The notes under the pieces: generated by a model
What the model was told of the DNA's origin: nothing
Seen by the model: only the letters and a program-made list of their open reading frames with translations
Databases searched by the model: none
Made by a program: the position numbers and the translations under genes
Assembly (NCBI GenBank): GCA_017893485.1
Contig: CM030364.1
Coordinates: forward strand, 246,091,818 to 246,155,817
DNA length: 64,000 nt
From: Hemerocallis citrina
Taxonomy: Eukaryota; Streptophyta; Magnoliopsida; Asparagales; Asphodelaceae
Reading direction: 5' to 3'
Shown: positions 32,042 to 43,635 of the stretch, in pieces
Layout of the letters: each line of letters starts with the position of its first letter
Numbering within the stretch: position 1 is the stretch's first letter

Positions 32042-32839
32042 GGGAACTACTGCAAATTAAAAATGAAATAACTATTAGCTCATAACTAACGCGATTCAGA
32101 TATATACATAATAGTATAATATAGCACTCCTTTGGGTAGATACTATCTTATACTTAACATAATTAAATACCAAAACATACGTAAGTAATAAATATATTCA
32201 ATTAAATAGAACTGACATCTTTGGATGATCAATATTTATTTAATCAAAATATCTATTAAACCTCATCATGTCAACTAGTTATAGAACAAGACTTTCCTTT
32301 GGGTAAGTTCTCAGGTTCTATCATTAGTGACGCCAGTTTTAATTGGTATTATAATAACTGGTAATTTCTATCAATAATCATTATGTCACTTATGCACTAA
32401 ATGATTATTCTGATTTTGACCACTTTGGTGATTAACAAAATCATAAATCTCATGTGCATAAATGACTTACAACACATACTTTATGCAAAACAATCAGTCA
32501 CAGAACAATTACTTTTATGCCCAAATTTCAAACAATTATTTTGTACCAGTAAATTTTAATCGTGCAAAGTCAAAACAGTAAATGATGCACGAAAAGACCC
32601 TAAAAACTCTGAAATTGTAAAGAAAATTCAAAAAATCTATATCCGACGGTCGGATCGGGCTGGAAAATAAGTTAGCTTGGATTTGGGGCTGTGGAGCTCA
32701 TGTCAAAATTTCAGCCCGATCCGACGGACGGATCAAAAGTTATGCCCCTTAGCATGTGCAGGACTTGATTAACCATCATGAGTAAAGCATAGAACAGATC
32801 AATGGCAATTATAGAAAATATTCAGTTATTGATTGGCAA

Positions 32840-32851
32840 GCTCTGATACCA
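32840..32851 (-). other. primer-binding site, initiator-Met tRNA
   Basis: The minus strand reads TGGTATCAGAGC, complementary to the 3' end of plant initiator tRNA-Met, two bases inside the 5' LTR. Confidence 0.95.
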
Positions 32852-32853
32852 AA

Positions 32854-33326
32854 TGTAAAAACTATTCTTATCTATTCAATCTTTCATGATTAATTATGAA
32901 CAATTCAATTAATAGCCTAAAGATCACCAATACCGAATATTTCACAAACAAAGCTTAATACGATCTATTGTTTAAGATGACATACCTTGATTAACAGCGG
33001 AAGATGTAATGGCTGCCATCTTCTTTCTTCTGACTCCTGACGGTTACTCTTCTTCTCAGAATTCAGTTTCTCTCTCTAACCTTATTTCTTTATGTGTTTA
33101 TTGATGGAGAAGAATGTGACTCTTGGCCGGGAGAGAGAGGACCCAATCCTTTATATAACATTTAACTCTAAATCTGGTATGTCCATCATATACCAATTCA
33201 ACGCTTAAGATTAATCACAGATCTAATGCTCTAATTATAGAATGATCCATTTATGACTTAATTAATCGGGTCACATTAAGATTAGAAACTGCATAACGTT
33301 AAAAAGTAAATAACAGATTTCTAACA
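32854..33326 (-). repeat. 5' LTR of the copia element
   Basis: The LTR is 473 bp, bounded on the plus strand by TGTAAAAAC and CTAACA. It lacks about 20 bp present near the end of the other LTR. Compared with its partner it carries more TG/CA where the partner has CG, consistent with decay of methylated cytosines. Confidence 0.94.
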
Positions 33327-33339
33327 TACAATGCTCTTA

Positions 33340-33771
33340 TACCACAAAATCTAAATGACGGACTGTAGAGAGAGATTCCGTCTGAGTTTGTGAGATTGGC
33401 TTTGTTCGGACGGTACAAGTAACAACAAGTGTATGAGGTTGTAATTAGCGGTGTCGAAGCGGTGTCGACAGGATTTCTCAGGAAAGGAAATAATGTACGG
33501 AAATCAGAATAGAAGAGATTTAAAGAGGCAATAACATTAATTATGTCTGAAAATCACAAAAGAAAAAGATTTAAAGTGGCAATACTGTTCCCAATTGTGA
33601 ATCACACATACACTTCATGTTAATGCATTAAATATGTTGTCTTGTCGGTATACTTGTTAGTTGGTCTCTTATGATAACATCTACTTTTAATAATTTTCAA
33701 ACATCTCTTTTAATATACCTCACACATCCTTTTTGATAAAATGGATTTCATATAAACTTTTCGAAAAAAAT
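33340..33771. other. unclassified spacer
   Basis: Sequence between the MITE end and the next copia LTR. It is AT-rich, with no domain or repeat end recognised. Positions 33767-33771 (AAAAT) are the left target-site duplication of the next element. Confidence 0.4.
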
Positions 33772-34837
33772 TGTAAGAATATTTGTTAGAATATTTTGAT
33801 TACAAAATTGTTTGCAATAAAATCAAGAATGAATTAAAGGTACAAACCAGAGAAGAAGAAGAAGAATAATAAAACTAATAAAATTAAAAATAAAATGAAA
33901 ATAACAAAACCAAACCGATTTGTGTCGAGACTTGTGTATCACACAATCTCCTTAAAACATATTCGCCTCGTCCGGGTGCTAGAGTTGTTGAGGCGTCTGT
34001 CTCCCATGATGCAACGACAGAAGAGGTCGACGCAGGCACCACGTCAAGATCTCGAACTGGACAACGTCTGAATTCAAACACCGAAGGACCGAATAGAGGA
34101 ATTGGACTTTGAGCACAGAACAGAGGTTTAAGGGAAGAGACGAGGTTCTGGTGTTTTCATTCAGGGGAGAGGGGCCTCTATTTATAGGGCCATGGATGAG
34201 ATTTGTAACAGCTGACAATGCATTGACTGCATTCACTGTAACGGCAGACTACTCCTTCAATGCACCAGGCTATAACGGCAGACAGAATCTTGAATGCACT
34301 GTTGTAACGGTAGATAAAACTGTTACGTGAATAAATGGCAGACAAAACAGTTTCTACATTAATTTGAGCAGTTACAGCTCCGAAAAAACAAAATTGTAGA
34401 AAAAAATTGGCTCTGCACAGGGTGGATTCACGTCGGTCCGTTATTCGTGTCTGCAGGACGTGCGGGCGCACACAAGTCGCATGTAATTTCGGTCTGAGAT
34501 TTACACCCCCCCTTACGTGCAAGAGATAGCCTCTTGGCTTGGAATCTTACAATGCCAAGAAAGAGGTTATTATATATCCTCTTCTATTTTCTTTATTTTT
34601 TCTGATGTAGGGCTAAAATTCCTCAACTCATGTTCAGAGATGAAACTGCCTCACTTTAGGAGACAATTTCTCATTCACCCGATAACCGTTTTGAGCAAGT
34701 AAGTGTATGATTTTGATCTACTCACGAAGGAGAACACAAATGCATCAAGATCTCTCACTAATTCATAGAGGATCTTACTCAAAAAGTTGCTCAAAAAATG
34801 GTTCGTAAATGGTGTATAATATATCCCTTTTCTAACA
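33772..34837 (-). repeat. 3' LTR of the older copia element
   Basis: It runs from TGTAAGAATATTTG to TTTTCTAACA on the plus strand. It carries a minus-strand TATA box (CTATAAATAG near 34173-34182). On the minus strand an ATGTGGGGA-type purine tract abuts it at 34838. Confidence 0.87.
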
Positions 34838-35640
34838 TCCCCACATGAATGAAATTGACGACCACAGACACGACAAACCGACACGACAGACTTGGTGATA
34901 GAATTCAGCAGTTGAGACCTGCATAGGATAGGTAAGTGTTACCTTTGAACATTACCTTATGAAAATATGTTTACTTTACTAACTAAATAGTAGACGCGAT
35001 GTCCATGAACTGTTATGTCATTTGTGTAAACGATGACATATCTCATACAGGAGTCTTCCTAACGCATTTCAGTTCTCACTGTTATGTTAGTTTTGGCCAT
35101 GAACATATGCCTGAATCTGCAAGATTTTAACAAGAATATTGCCCTATATTATTCCCTTGGAAGCGACCCTTCTTCCCCCTCACATAGGTGATATCTTAGC
35201 TAAGAGTATCCGTATTACTCTGCTCAGATTTTCAACGCATAAGAATCATTAAAAGCCTAGCATAGCCTTTAGCCTTACGGGTATCACTGTTTCATCATAG
35301 GAATGGATATGGGGAAATCTCCACAATGATACAACATGGTCTTTACAATTTAGTTGTCCCTTTGAACATAGATCTTAGGATCTCCAGTCAACTAGGTTGG
35401 GTATCCATTGTATCGATTTATTCTTTCATGAGCTTTATAGTCTAATTTTCCTCGATGATTTATCCACTAACTCTCGGTTTAACCCTTTGATTAGCGGTTC
35501 CACAAAATTATCTTTTGAATTTATATAGTCCACAGATATAACCCCAGTAGAGAGTAGTTGTCTAATGGTATTATGTTTTCGATGAATATGTCTAGATTTA
35601 TTATTATACATATTACTCTGTGCTTTAAAATTACAGATTG
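34838..35640. other. non-coding tail of the older copia element
   Basis: Lies between the polypurine tract and the end of RNase H. Stops occur in all frames and no further feature is seen. Confidence 0.4.
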
Positions 35641-35644
35641 ACTA

Positions 35645-36060
35645 TCTGAATGTATGCAGATTGCAGACACAAGCTTTGTCCACCTTAGAATATCCTAAAG
35701 GAAGTAGCATAACCATTCAGCCTGTTCCCCACATTTGTCTAGTGCGATAAATTCTGATTCCATCGTAAATTTAGCGATCACTGTTTGTTTCGAGGATTTC
35801 CAAGAAACTGTTGCACCCCCTAGTTTAAATATATAGCCACTAGTGGATTTTGAATTATCACTAGATATCCAGTTCGCATCACTGTATCCTTCAAGTTCAG
35901 CCAGATATCTTGTATAGTGCATCCCATAGTTACGAGTAAAATGCAAGTACTTTAGTAATCTTCTAATTGCTTGTCAATGCTCGCTTCAAGGATTACTCGT
36001 ATATCTACTTAGTTTAATCAATGCATAGGCTATATCTGGTCTTGTATAACTCATTAATTA
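35645..36060 (-). pseudogene. older copia element RNase H
   Basis: [21 protein letters not shown] and [22 protein letters not shown] show the D and E residues of copia RNase H. The upstream part and the C-terminal H region are frame-broken. Confidence 0.85.
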
Positions 36061-37433
36061 AATTAGACTACCTATGATTATAAAGTGTTCTACTTGAGAA
36101 ATGCTCTCACATTTATTCTTGGATAAATATAAAGTTAGATCTATTGGAGTTCTGGCAATTTCAGAATTATCTTTATCAAATTTTCCAAGAATATTGTCAA
36201 TATAATGTGACTGAATTAAAACAAGCTCGTCTGATGTTCTTATGATTTTAATTCTCAATATAACATCAGCTAGTCCCATGTCTTTCATGTCAAACCTTGA
36301 GTTCAACATGTTTTTAGTAGATTTAATCATCTTATCTTTACTTCTAACAATAAGCATGTCATTTACATACAAGCAAATTATGACATATTCACTTTCAGTG
36401 TCTTTGATATATACGCATTTATCACATTTATTGATCTTGAAACTATTCGTCATCATGACATTGTCAAATTTCTCATGTCATTGTTTTGGTTCTTATTTTA
36501 AGCCATATAATGACTTCACTAGTTTACAAACTTTATTTTCTTGCCCTAGAGCTGAAATACCCTCAAGTTGCTCCATATATATTTCTTCATCTAAATCTCC
36601 ATTAAGAAAGGTTGTTTTCACATCCATTTGATGTACTTCAAGATTGCGCAAGGTTGCTATTGCAAGTACCATCCTAATAGAGATAATTCTCGTCACAGGA
36701 GAATATGTATCAAGGTAGTCCAAACCTTCTTTTTGTCTATAACCTCTGATTACAAGTCTTTCCTTTTATTTATCAATTGATCCATCAGGTTTTATTTTTC
36801 TCTTGAAAATCCACTTGGAACCTAAAGGTTTACTACCTGGTGGAAGATCCATCAGTTCCCAAGTATAATTTTGCCAGATAGAATTAATTTCGCTCTTAAT
36901 GGTTTCTATCCATAGAGCACCATCACTAGAGCTCACCACTTGTTTGAAAGTTTGGGGTTCACATTCAAGCATAAAAGTCAAGGAATTTGGACCAAACGAT
37001 TTTTCGGTTCTTGTTCTTTTACTACATCTAGGTTCCTCCTCAACTTCTTTATCTTGGATTTCACTATCGTCACTGGTAGTCTCATGTGTTCGTTTGGAAG
37101 AACTTGGATCTTCTTTAGACTTACATGGAAATACATCTTCAAAGAACAATGCATTTCTAAACTCCATTATCTTGTTCTTTGGTATCTCAGAGATATCAAA
37201 TTTGTACACCAAAAACCGATAAACACTACTATTATGTGCATAGCTGATGAAAATGCAATCAACCGTGTTTTGGATCATATTTTCACTTTCTTGGGTGGAG
37301 GTACTGCCACCTTAGTAAGACATTCCCACATTCGTAAATAATTATAGGACGACTTTCTTCCTTTCCATAGCTCATATGGAGTTTTCTCTTCTTTCTTTTT
37401 GGGTACCTTATTCGAAAGCTAATTGGCTGAAAG
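36058..37433 (-). pseudogene. older copia element reverse transcriptase and upstream linker
   Basis: RT is seen as LGSKWIFKRKIKPDGSI (near 36770-36840), VHQMDVKTTFLNGDLDEEIYM (near 36590-36650) and CLYVNDMLIV, where the usual YVDD is YVND, an active-site Asp change. The frames are separated by a stop near 36490 and a shift near 36725. The part at 36850-37278 is the acidic linker between integrase and RT. The sequence breaks at 37433/37439 where a solo LTR is inserted, and integrase resumes at 41775. Confidence 0.83.
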
Positions 37434-37438
37434 AATAG

Positions 37439-40400
37439 TGTAACACCTCGAATTTTAAAATACCGAAAATATTTGTTTTTATATTTTTATAGTGGTGCGA
37501 ATTATTTTTGAGTATATCTTATTGTATTTTATTTTTAATATTGATATTGGTATGAATATTTTTGTTGAATGGGTGTAGATGATATATTGGAGTATGAGTT
37601 GAGATTTGGTGAAGAAACAGTTGTTACTTTATTTTATACTTTTGGAGGATTATTATGAGATAATTTTATGTAATTTGTATTGTTAGTATTTTTAAAGTGT
37701 AGGAGTTGGGAGTTTATTTGAAATATTGTGGAGATTGGGGGTATATGTGTAAAAAAATACCCTATTAATTATTATACTTATTATTATTTTTATTTATTTC
37801 CAAAAACCCCCTCCCTTTTCCCATTCCTTCTTACTTCTTCTTCCTTCTTCCTTCTTTTTCCCTATTCCCGACCGAACAGCCGCAACCCATCGGCTGTGCC
37901 CTTCCCCGCCCGAAAACCCACCATTTCTTCATCGTTCTTAAATTAATTTGCGGGGTAGATCAAGTGAGGGGTGCTCTAGCTCGTGGTAGCATCAATTTGG
38001 GGAAATAACTGCGTGAAGGTAAACCCTAGTTTATTTTATTTGTATAGAATTAAGTGTTTTTAGTTTCTATTGAGTAGAAATATTGTAGTAGGGAGATTAG
38101 GATGGCATTGTAGAGGCAAGAGATTAGCAATTTCTTAGAGATTTTGCAAGTTGCTAATAAATTAGGGTTTTGGGTTTGTAAAAGAAAATTTTATGTGTGA
38201 GAATTATCTTCTTCACAGTAGTAGAATTTTAGTAGAGCTATTAGAAAAAGTTGGGGATGATTTTAGTAATTGTTTGGGGATAAACATCCCGTAGAAATTT
38301 AAATATTACGTGCGATGCACGTGTGCATCCCAGACGTTTGATAAAACGCCTGAGTGATATTAGAAATAGTGTTATTATTTTCTGTGGTTGATTTGGATAT
38401 TGTGAGCCTTAATTGCTTTGAAACGTGATAATAGGAAATGTTAACGGCTTCGGGTGCCGGATGGAGAAGTGATGCTTCGAGGCTTCCCGGGCTATGAGGT
38501 GAGTATGAAAATATTTATATATCTGTTGTTTTAATAAAATTTTAGCGTAATCTGAATGTTTGATATAAATCCCGGAATAAGGCGTGTGTGTAAAAGAGAA
38601 ATTAGTGCTCGGTGTTGATATGCGATATGACGAATAAATACTCATCTTGGGTATTGATATAAACTTCTAGATGATGGATTAGTGATATATATATACGGGG
38701 ATGAGTTATATTTATATAAGATGTCGGTTTATTGTGAATTGTTGTGATTTGGAATATCCAGGGTGATGGTAACGTAATGGGTGTATTTATATATATGATG
38801 TTGTGATGTGCTAATATACTGGGCCTATGCAAACCTGTGTTATTGAGATAACAAATGGTATGATATACGCATGACGTATGGGGCAATGATAAAATAAAGA
38901 ATACAGTGCAGTTGTGATGTGAAATATTATGATGTGATGATTTTATATATTAATGGCAGTGATATTTTCTTTTGTGTGACGCATTGAAAGGGTAAGTGAC
39001 ATGGTGATCATTGTTTATGATAATAAGTTTAATTAGTGGATGAGATGTTATGATGTTAAAGGGTGATGTTAATATGAAAAGTAAATGTTAATAACAATAA
39101 TTTCGGTTGACTTGAATAGATACATCCGCATAGACGGAGAGAGATATGATACCTCAGGGTAGACCTGAGAGAGAGATGATACCCCAGGGTAGACCTGGGA
39201 GAGTAGATACCTCCGGTGGGACCGGAGAGAGATATGATACCTCAGGGTAGACCTGAGAGAGAGAGATGATACCCCAGGGTAGACCTGGGAGAGTAGATAC
39301 CTCCGGTGGGACCGGAGAGAGATATGATACCTCAGGGTAGACCTGAGAGAGAGATGATACCGCAGGGTAGACCTAGGAGAGTAGATACCTCCGGTGGGAC
39401 CGGAGAGAGATATGATACCTCAGGGTAGACCTGAGAGAGAGATGATACCCCAGGATAGACCTGGGAGAGTAGATACCTCCGGTGGGACCGGAGAGAGATA
39501 TGATACCTCAGGGTAGACCTGAGAGAGAGATGATACCCCCGGGGTAGACCTGGGAGAGTAGATACCTCCGGTGGGACCGGAGAGAGATATGATACCTCAT
39601 GGTAGACCTGAGAGAGAGATGATACCCCAGGGTAGACCTGGGAGAGTAGATACCTCCGGTGGGACCGGAGAGAGATATGATACCTCAGGGTAGACCTGAG
39701 AGAGAATTGATACTCTAGGATAGACCTAGAGTAAAATGAATATGATATGAAATGTGAATGAGAAAGAGAAGTGTTTGGTATAAGCTGAAATGAAATAGTG
39801 AAGTAAGTGTATTATGAGTTGAGAATAAAGAATAAATAAGTGTTAATAATAAATGGGGTAGTAAAGAAAGTGCATAGTGGAACGTGAATCGTGGATGAGA
39901 AAGAAAGTAGCTGTGAATGAAGTAAATGTGAAAGAGAATGAGTTATGAGTTAGTGGATGAATAGAAGTGATAAATGCAGTACGTGGTCAATTTAAAATGG
40001 AATAATAAAAGAGGCATGTGTTCTTATGAATAGTATGAAGTAATTATATTATGTATGTGATCATTAATGTAAAATAAGGTATGATATGAGTGGTTCCACC
40101 TTGGGATTGTGTCAAGGAACTACCTGTCCGCTGTTTCTGTGGAAATGGTGGGAACTACCTGCCTTGGCATAATTCGCAGGGTGAGTGGGCATGATAGGGC
40201 TATGATTAATGGAAGTGAAGAATTAAATAAGTAGAGATAAATAATGATTGAAGCGAATTAATAACTCCTGAGATGTGATGTGATATTACCCAAGCTATCA
40301 GCTTTGGGGTGTGATATATTATTGCCCCAAACTATGTTTGGGGGTATGGAATATAAATTGATGTGAATGAAAGTGAAATCAGTGATAACTTGAGTTATAG

Positions 40401-41769
40401 TGAAGATGAAAGTAAGTTGGTCATTAATTAGCTTGAAAAATAGCTAAATGATATAATGGGATGAAAATGAGTATCTAATAAGGGATATGTGCATGATGTG
40501 ATGAAATGTGAGTGAATTGCAATAGGTAACGAAGTGTTATATTTTGTCACAAGAAAGGAATTAATGTGATATTATGTGGATACATGCTTACGTGATGATA
40601 TGGGTTATACGAAATAAATGAACGCGGTGTTATGAAATATGAAATTGAGAAAGAAAGGGTTTATGAATGAAAATGAGTATTTAAGAATATGAGTTGTGAG
40701 TTCGTAGATGTAAATGAATGGAAAATGAAGTGCGTAGTTATAAAAGTATGAAGAAAAGAGTTAGGGACTTTATGTGAGTATGTATGGAAATAAAGAAACG
40801 ATGAGGTGGTAGGAATTATGAAGTGATAAGTATTTGTGTAGGGGATTCAAATTGAAAAGGAATGGATTAAATGGAAATTCGTATTGTGCGAATATAAAGT
40901 AAGGATATATATGAAGTTGATGTGAAATATATAGTGGAATGTGTGAGTATGAGTAATTTTATAATTTGAGACAGATTTGAAGAGTAATTGAATATAAAGC
41001 CGTATTTATGATGTTTTAAAGTTCAGAGGTTCAAGATGTATCTTCTTACTCGATGTTTGTAAGTTTAAAATTATTTTTGTTATACAATTTAATTTATTTG
41101 TTAGATTTTTTAAATTATACTCACACCAGAAATGGCTAACCCCTTAGTGTTTGGGGGGTTAGGGGAGTCCCTAGACTACCCTAAATCCCCTACTGTTACA
41201 GGTCCTCAGCAGAGCAGAGGTGAGGCACAGATTTTGTTGACTAAAGTCTTTTACATTAAATTTGATGTATAAGTTTAGTAATGTGAATAGTAGAATTTAT
41301 AGTTTAAATTGTATTATGGATGTATAAGCACGTATATGATGATGGTAAGTATAGTACGATGTGGTATGGTATGTTTGTGACCCGTACCCACCTCGTTGTG
41401 GTGTACCGGGCTCTGTGGTAGGTTTTACAAAGGTTTTTAAAAAAATTTTACCTCGTTTTCAAAGAAATTTATGGTTTTTATTTGATATTTGATAATTCGT
41501 TATGAGTTTGGCCCCCAGAGCATTATATTATATTGCCTGTGTGTATCTGCTCATTTTGGCCTGGGGAGCCCATGAAAATATTATGTGGATTGTGAGCTAC
41601 AGAATTTTGAGCAGAATTCCGTAAGCTTTTTGTGTTTCGGGGCAAAATTTACAGGGGAGACTCTGTCAAAATTTTTCCTGAAATATAACTTTCTTAGTTT
41701 ATGATTAAAGTGATGTAGAAATTGAAAGATTTGAGTTTGGAGTCAAAAAAAAAATTTTGGGGCATTACA
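37439..41769 (+). mobile_element. solo LTR, Ty3/gypsy Tekay/Del-like, inserted in the older copia
   Basis: It is 4,331 bp, beginning TGTAACACCTCG and ending GGGGCATTACA. The perfect duplication AATAG lies at 37434-37438 and 41770-41774. The TGTAACACC-type ends and great length resemble the LTR of the chromodomain element at 57034-60372, so a chromovirus origin is inferred. Promoter-like sequence near 37750-37800 and a pyrimidine-rich leader give the plus orientation. There is no protein-coding part. The interior carries a conspicuous hairpin array (39117-39735) and further short inverted repeats (40288-40350). Confidence 0.85.
39117..39735 (+). repeat. tandem hairpin array, six units of about 88 bp
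   Basis: Each unit carries three inverted repeats with five-base loops: CTCAGG-GTAGA-CCTGAG, CCCAGG-GTAGA-CCTGGG and CTCCGG-TGGGA-CCGGAG, separated by GAGAGAGATATGATA-type spacers. The outermost copies have other matching stems (TCCG...CGGA near 39125; CTCTAGG-ATAGA-CCTAGAG near 39713). About 21 hairpins in all; most keep both arms complementary, with exceptions near 39361 and 39597. The CTCCGG arm recurs at 39211, 39301, 39389, 39477, 39565 and 39653. Confidence 0.85.
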
Positions 41770-41774
41770 AATAG

Positions 41775-42400
41775 CTTCTCCCCACAAGTTTGGTGGCAAA
41801 CCGGAACTTATTAACATTGCATTCATCATTTCCTTCAATGTTCAATTCTTTCGCTCAGCAACATCGTTGAACTGAGGAGTATAAGGCGTTGTAGTTTCAT
41901 GTATAATCCAATGCTTAGCACAAGTTTCAGTAAATGGCGATTCATACTCTCCACCTCCGTCACTTCTTAGCGCCTTAATTTTTCTTGTTGAGTTGATTTT
42001 TAACTTCATTTTTATATAGAACAAATTTCTCTATATCTTCGTCCTTACTTTTAAGCAAATACACATAATAGTATTTTGTGATATCATCAATAAAGGTAAT
42101 AAAATATTTCTTACCACCTCTTGTTTGTATCATTTTCAGATTGCAAATGGCAGTGTGAATTAAATCAAGAGGTTCAGTGTTTCTTTCAACACTTTTAAAG
42201 GATGATCTTGTCAGTTTTGTCTTAACACAAGTTTCACACTTATGTTTGGAATCAATTTGGAATGTTGGTATATGATTCAAGTTAATTAATCTACGCAAAG
42301 TATCATAATTAATATGTCATAGTCTACCATGTCATAAATTGGAAGACTCAAGTATATAAGTAGAAGAGCTAGCGTTATTGATATTTTTGACCATGGTACA
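41775..42400 (-). pseudogene. older copia element integrase
   Basis: HKCETCVKTKLTRSSF (zinc-binding Cys pair), the region normally HTDICGP (here HTAICNLK, so the first catalytic Asp is lost), ITFIDDITKYYYVYLL, LRSDGGGEYES (second Asp) and TPQFNDVAERKN (Glu). A frameshift lies near 41990-42020. It continues the frame broken by the solo LTR at 37439-41769. Confidence 0.83.
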
Positions 42401-42489
42401 TTGAGTTTAAACATTCCACCACTCATGTATTCTCTACCAACATACATTCCGCTCTTCGGCAAAACAAATTTGTTTGACTCAAATACTAA

Positions 42490-43303
42490 TCAAAATCCGT
42501 GATTATTAAGCAACAAACCAGATACCAGTTTCTTACGGATTTCAAGAACATATGCAATATTGTTCAGAGTCAGTTTCTTTCCAGAAGTCATCTTCAAGAT
42601 CACCTTATCTTGGCCCTTGATTTCTACAGTAGCCGAGTTCCCCATAAACATCTTCTCCCCATTTTCTAATGGTTCGAAAGTGGAGAACATACTTTTGTTG
42701 GAGCACACGTGTTGAGTAGCTCCAGTGTCAATCCACCATACATTGGGGTTTGAACCCATCATGTTCACCTCCGAGACCACAGCAGAGAGGTTGATATCAG
42801 AAATGTCTTGAGCAATGCCTTCAACAATATGTGCTTCTGTGTTTCGGTTCTTCCTGGCTAGTCTGCAATCAGTAGACTTGTGACCTATCTTGTCACAGTT
42901 GAAGCACTTGCCCTGAAACTTCGGTTTCTTGGATATTCCTCCCTTAGGCCCCAACTTGGACCCCTTGTTGTTGTGCCTTTCGGAATATTGACTATGTTCC
43001 ACCACGTGAGCCTTGGCCACATGATTGATGGTTCTAAATTTTTCAGATCCTCTATTGTCTTCTTTAATACGAATTCTGACAATGAGATCTTCAATGCTCA
43101 TTTCCTTTCACTTATGCATCAGGTAGTTTTTGAAGTCTTTCCAACATGCTGGCAATTTTTCAATAATACAAGTAACTTGAAAACTTTCAGTTAAGTTCAT
43201 ACCTTCAGCATGTATCTCATGCAAGATCAATTGAACCTCTTGAACCTGACTGATTACTGTTTTGGAACCTACCATTTGATAGTCTAGGAAGAGGCCCACT
43301 ATG
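42490..43303 (-). pseudogene. older copia element gag C-terminal part and protease
   Basis: The zinc knuckle CFNCDKIGHKSTDCR is intact (CX2CX4HX4C, near 42860-42910). The protease motif WWIDTGATQHVCSN follows near 42720-42760. The gag segment at 43108-43303 (EIHAEGMNLTESFQVTCIIEKLP) ends at the insertion point of the solo LTR with duplication CTATG. Stops lie near 43105. Confidence 0.85.
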
Positions 43304-43635
43304 TGTAACACCCCGAATTCCAAATACAACTGAATTCGAGATTTCCACGGGATCTTTTCGTCTCATTCGGTACAATTTTACAAGGAATTGAAAACTTTCC
43401 ATTTTACATCAGAGTTACATGAGATTTTACACTTTACATTTTACATCGGAAGCATATAACACAATAATTTACATGTAATGACACCGGAAGCAATTTACAT
43501 CATTTAAATAAATGTACATCAACAATGAATAATTTTGTAAGCATCAGTTCTCCTTTCACTTTTATCAAGCCATTTATCCTGCATACAAAACTGTGGGCAC
43601 GTCAGTTTATTCAACCGACGAAAATTATACATGGC

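Larger units (their letters stand above)
27167..33326 (-). mobile_element. Ty1/copia retrotransposon, nearly intact
   Basis: It is complete: two LTRs, primer site, gag-pol, polypurine tract and a perfect 5-bp target-site duplication TACAA (27162-27166 and 33327-33331). By eye the LTRs differ at about a dozen of some 470 aligned positions plus a 20-bp gap, mostly C/T and G/A changes, so the insertion is fairly recent. One in-frame stop in gag-pol and a few altered motif residues suggest this copy is no longer autonomous. It inserted into a MITE about 800 bp upstream of the KCS start codon. Confidence 0.95.

Noticed and set aside
34178..34522. Cys/Arg-containing small ORF in the copia LTR
   Set aside because: It lies in the LTR promoter and leader region, is not shared intact with the partner LTR at 48.4-49.5 kb, and has no domain.
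39117..39735. CRISPR array
   Set aside because: Regular spacing and palindromes, but the spacers are near-identical, the units are tandem hairpins and the context is a plant LTR.
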